Below, piece by piece: positions 35,779-43,697 of a stretch of DNA of 43,697 nt; positions within the stretch are counted from its first letter, which is position 1, and the number at the start of each line of letters is the position of its first letter. The notes beneath the pieces are model-generated. The model did not search any database. It was not told the origin of the DNA and was given only the letters and a program-made list of their open reading frames with translations. The stretch is from Glaciihabitans sp. Lineage in GTDB: Bacteria > Actinomycetota > Actinomycetes > Actinomycetales > Microbacteriaceae. The stretch spans positions 1 to 43,697 of the forward strand of contig JADGOT010000059.1 in the NCBI GenBank assembly GCA_017882805.1. The letters run 5' to 3'. The position numbers were made by a program, and so were the translations under genes.

Positions 35779-36535
35779 GGTCATGCCGCCACAGAAGCCG
35801 GCCGCGGACGCCGGCGAGAATGAGCCAACACCAACTTTTTCCGAGTCACTTGCCGCAGCGGCCAAGCAGAGCGGTCTGGGCCAGCTCGCGCCGGGGGAGA
35901 CGCCGAGTGTCCGTGTGCTCTTGGGCGCCATCGGCGGCGTTCGCGGAATTATCGAGTCGATCATTCCGGGAATTGCCTTTCTCGCGATTTATCTGCCGAC
36001 ACACAACTTGCTGATTGCGGTTCTGGTCCCCGCTTTTATTGCCCTTCTGCTCGTCGTGATCCGGGCGGGCGCAAAGTCGTCAATGTCAAGCGCGGTCACC
36101 GGTGCTGTCCTGCTGGCGATCACGGCCGTCTTAACGCTGATCACTGGTCGAGCGGTGAACAACTTTGTTCCGGGCATCCTGATCAACGCCGTCGGCTTCG
36201 TGGTCATGCTCACCAGCATCCTCGTGCGCTGGCCCCTCGTAGGCGTAATTGTGGGGCTGCTCTTTGGTGACGTGGATGGGTGGCGAAAGGACGCCGCTAA
36301 GCGGCGAATTCTGACGATCGCGACCTGGCTGTGGGTCGGCTTGTTCGCGATTCGACTGGCGATCGAGGTCCCGCTCTATTTCGCCGACAATGTGACGGCT
36401 CTGGGCGTCGTGCGCCTCGTTACGAGTGTTCCGTTGTACGCCGTTTGTCTCTGGGGCACCTGGCTTCTGGTGCGCGGTGTCTACGCTGGAGATAGCACGA
36501 TGGACGACCCGTCCGCGGATTCCGAGACCGACTGA
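35771..36535 (+). CDS. DUF3159 membrane protein
   Basis: The 254-residue protein has a charged N-terminal region of about 60 residues and then about six membrane helices from GGVRGIIESIIPGIAFLAIYL onward, with VRWPLVGVIVGLLFGDVDGWR in the middle. These match DUF3159, a polytopic actinobacterial family of unknown function (sometimes loosely compared to septation proteins of the A type). It starts eight bases inside the DUF3710 gene and is the last gene of the dut operon. Confidence 0.9.
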   Translation: MSKVMPPQKPAADAGENEPTPTFSESLAAAAKQSGLGQLAPGETPSVRVLLGAIGGVRGIIESIIPGIAFLAIYLPTHNLLIAVLVPAFIALLLVVIRAGAKSSMSSAVTGAVLLAITAVLTLITGRAVNNFVPGILINAVGFVVMLTSILVRWPLVGVIVGLLFGDVDGWRKDAAKRRILTIATWLWVGLFAIRLAIEVPLYFADNVTALGVVRLVTSVPLYAVCLWGTWLLVRGVYAGDSTMDDPSADSETD

Positions 36536-36566
36536 TTTGGGTCGTCTCGGCTGCTGCGAGTGGTGC

Positions 36567-36590
36567 TAGATTTATCTTGATATCAAGATA
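36567..36590. promoter_or_regulatory. 18-bp palindromic operator upstream of acnA
   Basis: TATCTTGATATCAAGATA (36573-36590) is a perfect 18-bp palindrome. Immediately upstream is TAGATT (36567-36572), a good -10, so the transcription start would fall inside the palindrome. That placement suits a repressor. The shape (TCTTGA-n2-TCAAGA) fits a dimeric regulator of the MarR or a similar class; TamR-type control of aconitase genes in Streptomyces is a possible parallel, which I could not check. The acnA start codon is 54 bases downstream of the palindrome. Confidence 0.65.
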
Positions 36591-36643
36591 CTTTTGTCAG
36601 TATCGAGTTCGGCCAATAGAAATAAGTACGGTGGGAGACGGCA

Positions 36644-39463
36644 ATGGCGGCAGTCAATAGCTTCGGCGCAAAAGACACTCTGACGGTGGGCTCGACGGAC
36701 TACGAGGTGTTCCGCGTCGACAAGGTCGCCGGTTACGCGAACCTTCCGTTCAGCCTGAAGGTGCTGCTGGAGAACCTGCTGCGCACTGAAGACGGCGCCA
36801 ACGTCACCAAATCGCAGATCGAAGCGATCGGTGCGTGGGTTCCCGAGGCCGAGCCGGATACGGAGATTCAGTTCACCCCTGCCCGAGTGATCATGCAGGA
36901 CTTTACGGGCGTCCCGTGCATCGTCGACCTCGCCACCATGCGTGAGGCCGTTGCCGAGCTCGGGGGAGACCCCACCAAGATCAACCCGCTCGCCCCCGCT
37001 GAATTGGTCATCGACCATTCGGTGATCGCCGACCTCTTCGGTACCCCGAACGCCTTCGAGCGCAACGTAGAGATCGAGTACGAGCGCAACGGCGAGCGAT
37101 ACCAGTTCCTGCGGTGGGGCCAGACTGCGTTTGAAGACTTCAAGGTTGTTCCGCCCGGAACGGGCATCGTGCACCAGGTCAACATCGAGTACCTCGCGCG
37201 TGTGACGTACACCCGCACCGTCGGCGGTGTACTGCAGGCCTATCCCGACACGCTCGTCGGAACCGACTCGCACACCACAATGGTGAACGGCCTGGGTGTG
37301 CTCGGCTGGGGTGTCGGTGGCATCGAGGCTGAGGCGGCCATGCTGGGTCAGCCCGTGTCGATGCTCATCCCCAAGGTGGTCGGCTTCAAGCTCTCTGGTT
37401 TGATCCCCACCGGTGTTACCGCGACCGACGTCGTTCTGACGATTACGCAGGCGCTGCGCAAGCACGGCGTGGTCGGCAAGTTTGTCGAGTTCTACGGGGA
37501 GGGCGTCGCGGCCGTGCCGCTCGCGAATCGCGCAACGATCGGAAACATGAGCCCAGAATTTGGTTCCACCGCGGCGATGTTCCCGATCGATGACGTCACA
37601 CTCGACTACCTGCGCCTCACGGGTCGCAGCGAGGAGCAGGTCAATCTCGTCGAGGCTTACGCCAAGCTGCAGACGCTCTGGCACGATGCCTCGCGGGAGC
37701 CGGTCTTTAGCGAATACCTCGAACTGGACCTCTCGACGGTTGTTCCGTCGATTGCGGGGCCGAAGCGCCCGCAGGACCGCGTCGAACTCAGCAACGCCAA
37801 GAGCCAGTTTGAGATCGACCTGGCTTCCTACGCGAGCGACGACGACCTGTCTCGGGTAGATGCCTCGCTTGAGGGTTCCTTCCCCGCGTCCGACCCGAGC
37901 GGCTTCACTTCACAGGATGAGTCGAGCGCCCATGAGCGTTCGTACACTCATTCAGCTAACGCCCCCAAGTCGGCATCCCACCCGACCGAGGTCGTGCTGG
38001 AGAGCGGCGAGGGGTTCATCCTCGACCACGGCGCCGTCGCGATCGCGGCAATCACGTCCTGCACGAACACGTCGAACCCGTCGGTCATGCTGGCGGCAGG
38101 CCTCCTGGCCCGCAACGCGAGCAAGAAGGGCCTTAAGTCGAAGCCGTGGGTCAAGACCACGCTGGCGCCCGGCTCGAAGGTCGTCACCGACTACTACGAG
38201 AAGGCGGGACTAACCGGCTATCTCGAGGATCTGGGCTTCTATACCGTCGGGTACGGCTGCACGACGTGCATCGGGAACTCCGGACCACTCATCGATGAGA
38301 TCTCAGCCGCGGTCAACCAGAACGACCTCGCAGTTACCGCTGTACTCTCGGGCAACCGCAACTTTGAGGGTCGAATCAACCCGGACGTGAAGATGAACTA
38401 CCTCGCGTCGCCGCCGCTGGTCATCGCCTACGCCTTGGCCGGTTCGATGAACTTCGACTTCGAGAACGACGCACTGGGCGTTGGCTCGGACGGCAATGAC
38501 GTATTCCTCGCGGACATCTGGCCAGACGCTGCGGAAGTGCAGGCCACGATTGACTCGTCCATCGACACGGGGATGTTCACGCACGAGTACGCGGGTGTTT
38601 TCGATGGGGACGAGCGCTGGCGCTCGCTCCCGACACCGACCGGTGCAACGTTCGAATGGGACGAGAAGTCGACCTACGTGCGCAAGCCCCCGTACTTCGA
38701 CGGCATGACCATCGAGACGACGCCCGTCGCAAGCATCACGGGCGCTCGCGTGCTCGCGAAGCTCGGCGACTCGGTGACAACCGACCACATCAGCCCCGCG
38801 GGCAACATCAAGGCGGACAGCCCGGCCGGCCACTACCTGGATGCGCACGGCGTCGACCGTAAGGACTACAACTCCTACGGGTCGCGCCGCGGCAATCACG
38901 AGGTCATGATTCGCGGAACGTTCGCGAACATCCGACTGAAGAACCAGCTGTTGGACGGTGTCGAGGGTGGTTACACTCGCGACTTCACCAGGGCGGATGG
39001 CCCGCAGTCGTTCATCTACGACGCCAGCGAGAATTACATCGCGGCGGGAATTCCACTCGTAATCTTCGGTGGCAAGGAGTACGGGTCCGGATCATCCCGC
39101 GACTGGGCAGCAAAGGGCACGAGCCTGCTGGGCGTCAAGGCGGTCATCAGCGAGAGCTTCGAGCGCATCCACCGCTCCAACCTCATCGGCATGGGCGTTC
39201 TACCACTGCAGTTCCCCGCTGGCGAGACGGCAGAGTCGCTTGGGCTGGACGGCACCGAGGTCGTCGATATTACGGGCGTTGAGGAACTCAACGAGGGCCG
39301 CACTCCGAAGACCCTCCACGTGGTGGCGAAGCCAAGCGAGAATTCGCCGGCGGGCAAGAAGGACGTCGAATTCGACGCCGTCCTGCGCATCGACACCCCC
39401 GGTGAGGCCGACTACTACCGCAACGGCGGAATCCTCCAGTACGTCCTCCGTTCCTTGGTATGA
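36644..39463 (+). CDS. acnA: aconitate hydratase
   Basis: AcnA turns citrate into isocitrate in the TCA cycle. The 939-residue protein has [23 protein letters not shown], the [4Fe-4S] cysteines in [12 protein letters not shown] and [12 protein letters not shown], and the C-terminal swivelling domain with [17 protein letters not shown]. It is longer than E. coli AcnA by an actinobacterial insert of about 60 residues around 390-450, rich in Ser and Asp and containing the segment [15 protein letters not shown] precedes the ATG. A palindromic operator sits just upstream. dxs follows after 57 bases, with its own -10. Confidence 0.97.
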   Translation: MAAVNSFGAKDTLTVGSTDYEVFRVDKVAGYANLPFSLKVLLENLLRTEDGANVTKSQIEAIGAWVPEAEPDTEIQFTPARVIMQDFTGVPCIVDLATMREAVAELGGDPTKINPLAPAELVIDHSVIADLFGTPNAFERNVEIEYERNGERYQFLRWGQTAFEDFKVVPPGTGIVHQVNIEYLARVTYTRTVGGVLQAYPDTLVGTDSHTTMVNGLGVLGWGVGGIEAEAAMLGQPVSMLIPKVVGFKLSGLIPTGVTATDVVLTITQALRKHGVVGKFVEFYGEGVAAVPLANRATIGNMSPEFGSTAAMFPIDDVTLDYLRLTGRSEEQVNLVEAYAKLQTLWHDASREPVFSEYLELDLSTVVPSIAGPKRPQDRVELSNAKSQFEIDLASYASDDDLSRVDASLEGSFPASDPSGFTSQDESSAHERSYTHSANAPKSASHPTEVVLESGEGFILDHGAVAIAAITSCTNTSNPSVMLAAGLLARNASKKGLKSKPWVKTTLAPGSKVVTDYYEKAGLTGYLEDLGFYTVGYGCTTCIGNSGPLIDEISAAVNQNDLAVTAVLSGNRNFEGRINPDVKMNYLASPPLVIAYALAGSMNFDFENDALGVGSDGNDVFLADIWPDAAEVQATIDSSIDTGMFTHEYAGVFDGDERWRSLPTPTGATFEWDEKSTYVRKPPYFDGMTIETTPVASITGARVLAKLGDSVTTDHISPAGNIKADSPAGHYLDAHGVDRKDYNSYGSRRGNHEVMIRGTFANIRLKNQLLDGVEGGYTRDFTRADGPQSFIYDASENYIAAGIPLVIFGGKEYGSGSSRDWAAKGTSLLGVKAVISESFERIHRSNLIGMGVLPLQFPAGETAESLGLDGTEVVDITGVEELNEGRTPKTLHVVAKPSENSPAGKKDVEFDAVLRIDTPGEADYYRNGGILQYVLRSLV

Positions 39464-39508
39464 GCTGTGACGCGCGTCAAGCCCCGCGGTTTAGCGCGCC
39501 CGAAAGCG

Positions 39509-39520
39509 TAGGCTGTTTTT
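39509..39520 (+). promoter_or_regulatory. -10 element for leaderless dxs
   Basis: TAGGCT (39509-39514) is followed by GTTTTT and the GTG start of dxs at 39521. No ribosome-binding sequence is present. Spacing and hexamer equal those of the MFS gene at 17488. Confidence 0.55.
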
Positions 39521-41473
39521 GTGAGTCTGCTTGAGAACATCCACGATCCGAGCGATCTTGACGGCCTCTCGGATGCCCAGCTAAACCAGCTTGCGGGCGA
39601 GATCCGCGAGTTCCTCGTGACCGAGGTTTCGAAGACCGGCGGGCACCTTGGGCCGAACCTCGGTGTCGTCGAGCTGACCATAGCGATCCACGCGGTCTTC
39701 GACTCGCCCAAGGATGCGATCGTCTTCGATACGGGCCACCAGAGCTACGTCCACAAGCTCTTAACGGGCCGGCAGGACTTTAGTCGCCTTCGCGAACTCG
39801 GCGGCCTCGCCGGGTACCCGCAGCGCAGCGAATCGGTGCATGACATCGTCGAGAGTTCGCACGCATCGAGCTCGCTGTCGTGGGCTGATGGCATCTCGCG
39901 GGCGTTCGAGATGACGGGTCAGAAGGATCGGTTTGTTGTTGCCGTTGTCGGCGATGGCGCGCTCACCGGCGGCATGACCTGGGAGGCGCTGAACAACATC
40001 AGTGATGACAACGCCCGCAACCTTGTCATCGTGGTGAACGACAACGGTCGCTCGTATGCGCCGACCATCGGCGGGATGGCGCGGTTCCTGAACACGGTTC
40101 GAACGAGGCGCGCCTACCGTACCCTGCATGTCTCGAGCACAAGGGTTTTCAGCCACCTTGGCGGTCCGGCTCGAGCGTTCTATCGGGGTGTTCGCGGCGG
40201 TCTGCACGGCTTTCTGGCGCGCTTTACCAACAACGAAGCGCTGTACTCGAACCTCGACATCAAATACATCGGGCCGGTCGACGGTCACGACATTCGCGCG
40301 ATGGAGCACGCGCTGCGCCAGGCGAAGAACTATGGCGCCCCGGTTCTGGTTCATGCCATTACGCAAAAGGGTCGCGGCTACGAGCCCGCTCTGCATGACA
40401 CGGCAGACCAGTTCCACGCCGTCGGACACATAGACCCCGAGACTGGCGAGCCGATCGAGACGCCGAGCAGGCCATCGTTTACATCTGTTTTCGCCGATGA
40501 GATTCTGCAGATCGCGACCGAGAATCCGCGCATTGTTGGCATCACTGCGGCAATGCTTCGGCCCACTGGTCTCCACCGCTTCGCGGAGAAATTCCCCGAC
40601 CGCGTCTTCGACGTCGGGATAGCCGAACAACACGCGGTCACCTCGGCCGCCGGTCTCGCCTTCGGCGGGCTTCACCCCGTCGTGGCCCTGTACGCAACGT
40701 TCGTGAATCGCGCGTTCGATCAGGTGCTCATGGACGTTGCGCTCCACAAGGCGGGCGTGACTTTCGTGCTGGACCGTGCTGGAGTGACGGGTCCGGACGG
40801 CCCGAGCCACCACGGAATGTGGGATCTTGCGATCCTTCAGGTCATCCCGAACATCCGGCTAGCCGCACCGCGCGACGCGACGCGGTTGCGCGAGGAGCTG
40901 CGCGAGGCTGTGATCATCGAGGATGCACCGACGGTTGTCCGTTTTTCGAGAGGCTCGGTCGGCAACGAGTACGAGGCGAGTCGACGCACGGTCGACGGGG
41001 TCGACGTGCTTCGTGAGGCGGCCCACAAGGATGTTCTCATCGTCACTGTGGGCCCCATGGCCAACCTCGGCTTGCAGGTCGCCGAGCGGCTCGCAGCGCA
41101 GGGAATTGGCGCAACCGTCGTCGACCCGCGCTGGGTTGTCCCCGTGCCAGAGAGCGTGATCGCCATGGCGGCCGACTACCGCCTCCTCGTTTCAATCGAG
41201 GACGGGGTTCGCGTCGGAGGGATTGGCACGCGAATCCGTCAGGACCTCCGTGCGGCCGGTGTCGATACTGCCGTGACCGAGCTTGGTCTGCCCGACGAGT
41301 TCCTGCCCCACGGGTCGCGCGAGGAGATCCTCGACATCGTTGGCTTGAACCCACAAAAGATCGCCCGCGACCTGGTCGCCCAGGTGCTCGGAAGCCGCGT
41401 GCCAGTAGCCCGACCACTGCCCGACGACGAGAAGCGCGAAATCAACGCGAATGCGGAGAAGAACGACCACTAG
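39521..41473 (+). CDS. dxs: 1-deoxy-D-xylulose-5-phosphate synthase
   Basis: Dxs joins pyruvate and glyceraldehyde 3-phosphate with thiamine diphosphate, the first step of the MEP isoprenoid pathway. The 650-residue protein has FDTGHQSYVHKLLTGR, the thiamine motif GDGALTGGMTWEALNN with NDN after it, and the transketolase-like second domain with DRAGVTGPDGPSHHGMWD. Length and motifs are normal, so it should be active. It starts with GTG behind TAGGCT, without a ribosome-binding site. It lies downstream of acnA, as in several actinobacteria. Confidence 0.97.
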   Translation: MSLLENIHDPSDLDGLSDAQLNQLAGEIREFLVTEVSKTGGHLGPNLGVVELTIAIHAVFDSPKDAIVFDTGHQSYVHKLLTGRQDFSRLRELGGLAGYPQRSESVHDIVESSHASSSLSWADGISRAFEMTGQKDRFVVAVVGDGALTGGMTWEALNNISDDNARNLVIVVNDNGRSYAPTIGGMARFLNTVRTRRAYRTLHVSSTRVFSHLGGPARAFYRGVRGGLHGFLARFTNNEALYSNLDIKYIGPVDGHDIRAMEHALRQAKNYGAPVLVHAITQKGRGYEPALHDTADQFHAVGHIDPETGEPIETPSRPSFTSVFADEILQIATENPRIVGITAAMLRPTGLHRFAEKFPDRVFDVGIAEQHAVTSAAGLAFGGLHPVVALYATFVNRAFDQVLMDVALHKAGVTFVLDRAGVTGPDGPSHHGMWDLAILQVIPNIRLAAPRDATRLREELREAVIIEDAPTVVRFSRGSVGNEYEASRRTVDGVDVLREAAHKDVLIVTVGPMANLGLQVAERLAAQGIGATVVDPRWVVPVPESVIAMAADYRLLVSIEDGVRVGGIGTRIRQDLRAAGVDTAVTELGLPDEFLPHGSREEILDIVGLNPQKIARDLVAQVLGSRVPVARPLPDDEKREINANAEKNDH

Positions 41474-41483
41474 GTCAGCGCGT

Positions 41484-41514
41484 TTGACTTAGAGTGCACT
41501 CTAAGTTCTAGCCT
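41484..41514 (+). promoter_or_regulatory. MerR-type promoter with 20-bp palindromic operator
   Basis: The -35 TTGACT (41484-41489) and the -10 TAGCCT (41509-41514) are 19 bp apart, the long spacing typical of MerR-controlled promoters. Between them is the perfect palindrome ACTTAGAGTGCACTCTAAGT (41487-41506). The MerR ATG follows the -10 by six bases, so the transcript is probably leaderless. The operator closely resembles the CTTAGAGT...ACTCTAAG sites of AdhR/NmlR-like regulators. Confidence 0.85.
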
Positions 41515-41520
41515 GAAGTC

Positions 41521-42869
<1,349 letters not shown>

Positions 42870-42874
42870 CCGGG

Positions 42875-43399
42875 TTACTGGGCCTGCTTGACGATCGGGT
42901 TTATCGGCGTCAGGACGAAGTAGTGGGTGAGGATCAACACCGAGTAGACGACATTGCCCTTGGTGTAGGTCCCCACTCCGCCGTAGTTGTAATAGCTGTT
43001 GAGAAGGCTCGCGCCGGCGGGAACCTCGAGAGCGCTCGCCACGGCCGCGCCCTCCGCGTCGGTGTCCGGCAGACCCTTCCAGGCCGTTTTGGCAAAGAAC
43101 ACCGTCGTACCAGCGTTCCAGCCGGGAAGCTTCGGAGTTACGTAGAAGCATGTCCCGGTGCAGAGGGCGTACTGCTTTGCCAGTGCTGCGGCATCGGTGG
43201 TGATCGGGTCGGACTGCGAGAACAGCGGCGTCGTCTGGAACTGATAGTCGTAGAGGTGCCAGGTCGTCCAGAGGTAGAGCGGTGGGTTATCCGCCTGGGC
43301 GGTCCCGGCCATCGCGGGTGCCAGAACCAATGCTCCTGCAGTCAGCGCTGCGGCGGCAGCCAGCTTGATGCGACGAAGGGAAGAACGAGACTGCGACAT
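42875..43399 (-). CDS. secreted protein of unknown function
   Basis: I set the start at the ATG at 43399, which has AAAGGAG upstream; the longer frame adds 30 residues. The 174-residue protein begins with a basic N-terminus and hydrophobic core, then AGTAQA, cleavable after residue 36. The mature part is about 138 residues, aromatic-rich (LYLWTTWHLYDYQF and LLNSYYNYGGVGTY), with a CTGTC pair that could form a disulfide. A C-terminal hydrophobic stretch (VYSVLILTHYFVLTPI) might be buried or contact the membrane. Not recognised and not clearly related to the paralogs at the left edge. It converges on the reductase gene, with five bases between. Confidence 0.8.
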   Translation of the reverse strand: MSQSRSSLRRIKLAAAAALTAGALVLAPAMAGTAQADNPPLYLWTTWHLYDYQFQTTPLFSQSDPITTDAAALAKQYALCTGTCFYVTPKLPGWNAGTTVFFAKTAWKGLPDTDAEGAAVASALEVPAGASLLNSYYNYGGVGTYTKGNVVYSVLILTHYFVLTPINPIVKQAQ

Positions 43400-43492
43400 T
43401 GCTGATGCTCCTTTGCCACTGGGATAGCGGCTCAATTGCCGAGCGTAGGAGCGTCCCGAGTCACCGGAATATAGGTATCGACTGCTCAACTT

Positions 43493-43554
43493 CGTGAGAG
43501 GTCACGATCAACCCGCCGGACGGGGGATTGGGCGGTTATTCGCGACCTCTCACG
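43493..43554. repeat. 62-nt long-armed palindrome (element B)
   Basis: The arms CGTGAGAGGTC (43493-43503) and GACCTCTCACG (43544-43554) are perfect 11-bp complements separated by 40 nt. Inside, AACCCGCC (43510-43517) pairs with GGCGGTT (43531-43537), with one bulged C. The element begins six bases after the stop of the fatty-oxidation gene on the minus strand and may end its transcript, though no U-run follows. Same architecture as element A (250-314), different sequence. Confidence 0.7.
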
Positions 43555-43560
43555 GGCTCA

Positions 43561-43697
43561 TTAGTTGGTTCCTCGGATGACAGGGTGGTGGAACGTGTCT
43601 TTGAAGACGCGCTCCGACGCTCCGACCCGGTCGAGGTACGGCGTGAGCCCGCCCATTTGGAACGGATAGCCGGCACCCAGGATGAGACAGAGGTCGA
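43561..43697 (-). CDS. 3-hydroxyacyl-CoA dehydrogenase-type protein, 3' end only
   Basis: Only the last 44 codons are inside the window; the gene continues past the right edge. The peptide has ILGAGYPFQMGGLTPYLDRVG, the conserved end of FadB/FadJ-type multifunctional beta-oxidation enzymes (the GxGxP...GG...YLD pattern of the 3-hydroxyacyl-CoA dehydrogenase C-terminal domain). The TAA stop is at 43563-43561. It should take part in fatty-acid oxidation in the cytosol. Whether the hydratase domain is also present cannot be seen. Confidence 0.7.
   Translation of the reverse strand, partial: DLCLILGAGYPFQMGGLTPYLDRVGASERVFKDTFHHPVIRGTN

Noticed and set aside
36572-37684. 370-codon open frame opposite acnA
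   Set aside because: It is antisense to the conserved aconitase sequence and crosses the acnA promoter; it is a codon-bias shadow.
39469-39478. GACGCGCGTC palindrome between acnA and dxs as a terminator
   Set aside because: It has 10 bp and no loop, so it cannot form a useful hairpin, and no U-run follows; palindromes of this size are frequent by chance at this GC content.

Overview
The window is a stretch of high-GC actinobacterial chromosome, most likely from the family Microbacteriaceae. The evidence is the gene content and order around the primary sigma factor: sigA, a MurT/GatD-like pair, a DUF7455 protein, parE and parC, sepH, DUF4193, DUF3093, dut, DUF3710, DUF3159, acnA and dxs, with glnA, lipA and lipB on the other side. 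The genome also has many TANNNT -10 hexamers placed directly in front of start codons. I see no rRNA, tRNA, CRISPR array, prophage or transposase. Almost everything is housekeeping, with a few accessory insertions.

Layout. Positions 1-2240 hold two paralogous secreted proteins (the first cut by the window edge) on either side of an SDR-type reductase, plus a large palindromic repeat. Positions 2253-6510 are a nitrogen block: type I glutamine synthetase glnA behind a double GlnR-type box, an RDD membrane protein, and a type III glutamine synthetase with its own GlnR-like site. Positions 6522-9507 carry a methyltransferase, a DUF4191 membrane protein and the lipoate genes lipA and lipB. Positions 9612-16438 carry a membrane pseudokinase, a Cys-rich pentapeptide-repeat protein, the 2-oxoacid dehydrogenase E2 (sucB-type) and E3 (lpd) genes that use the lipoate, and pepA. 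Positions 16543-18834 hold a PAC2 protein and an MFS permease. Positions 19120-22722 hold sigA and then the MurT/GatD-like operon. Positions 22848-31497 hold DUF7455, parE and parC; between the two topoisomerase genes lies a small glycan-type cassette (polytopic membrane protein, DUF616 glycosyltransferase, short nucleotide-sugar dehydrogenase) and a GNAT. Positions 31510-36535 hold a phosphodiesterase, sepH and the dut region. Positions 36644-42869 hold acnA, dxs and a MerR/aldo-keto reductase operon with a clear operator. The right edge has a secreted protein, a second large palindrome and the 3' end of a fatty-oxidation enzyme.

Most interesting observation. The MurT/GatD-like pair at 20567-22722 keeps the Mur-ligase ATP site. 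The GatD partner has lost both glutaminase residues (His at the nucleophilic Cys position, Leu at the catalytic His position), and the MurT Asp thought to complete the triad looks replaced by Asn. Microbacteriaceae make group B peptidoglycan, in which the D-Glu alpha-carboxyl carries the cross-bridge instead of an amide. I therefore propose that this pair has been repurposed, perhaps to activate that carboxyl for attachment of the bridge amino acid. This is inference.

Other items worth attention are the repeated TANNNT-N6-start leaderless promoter module, a three-copy repeat in the sigA leader, two copies of a hairpin element inside coding sequence, two structurally similar 62-65 nt palindromes, and the receptor-like pseudokinase.
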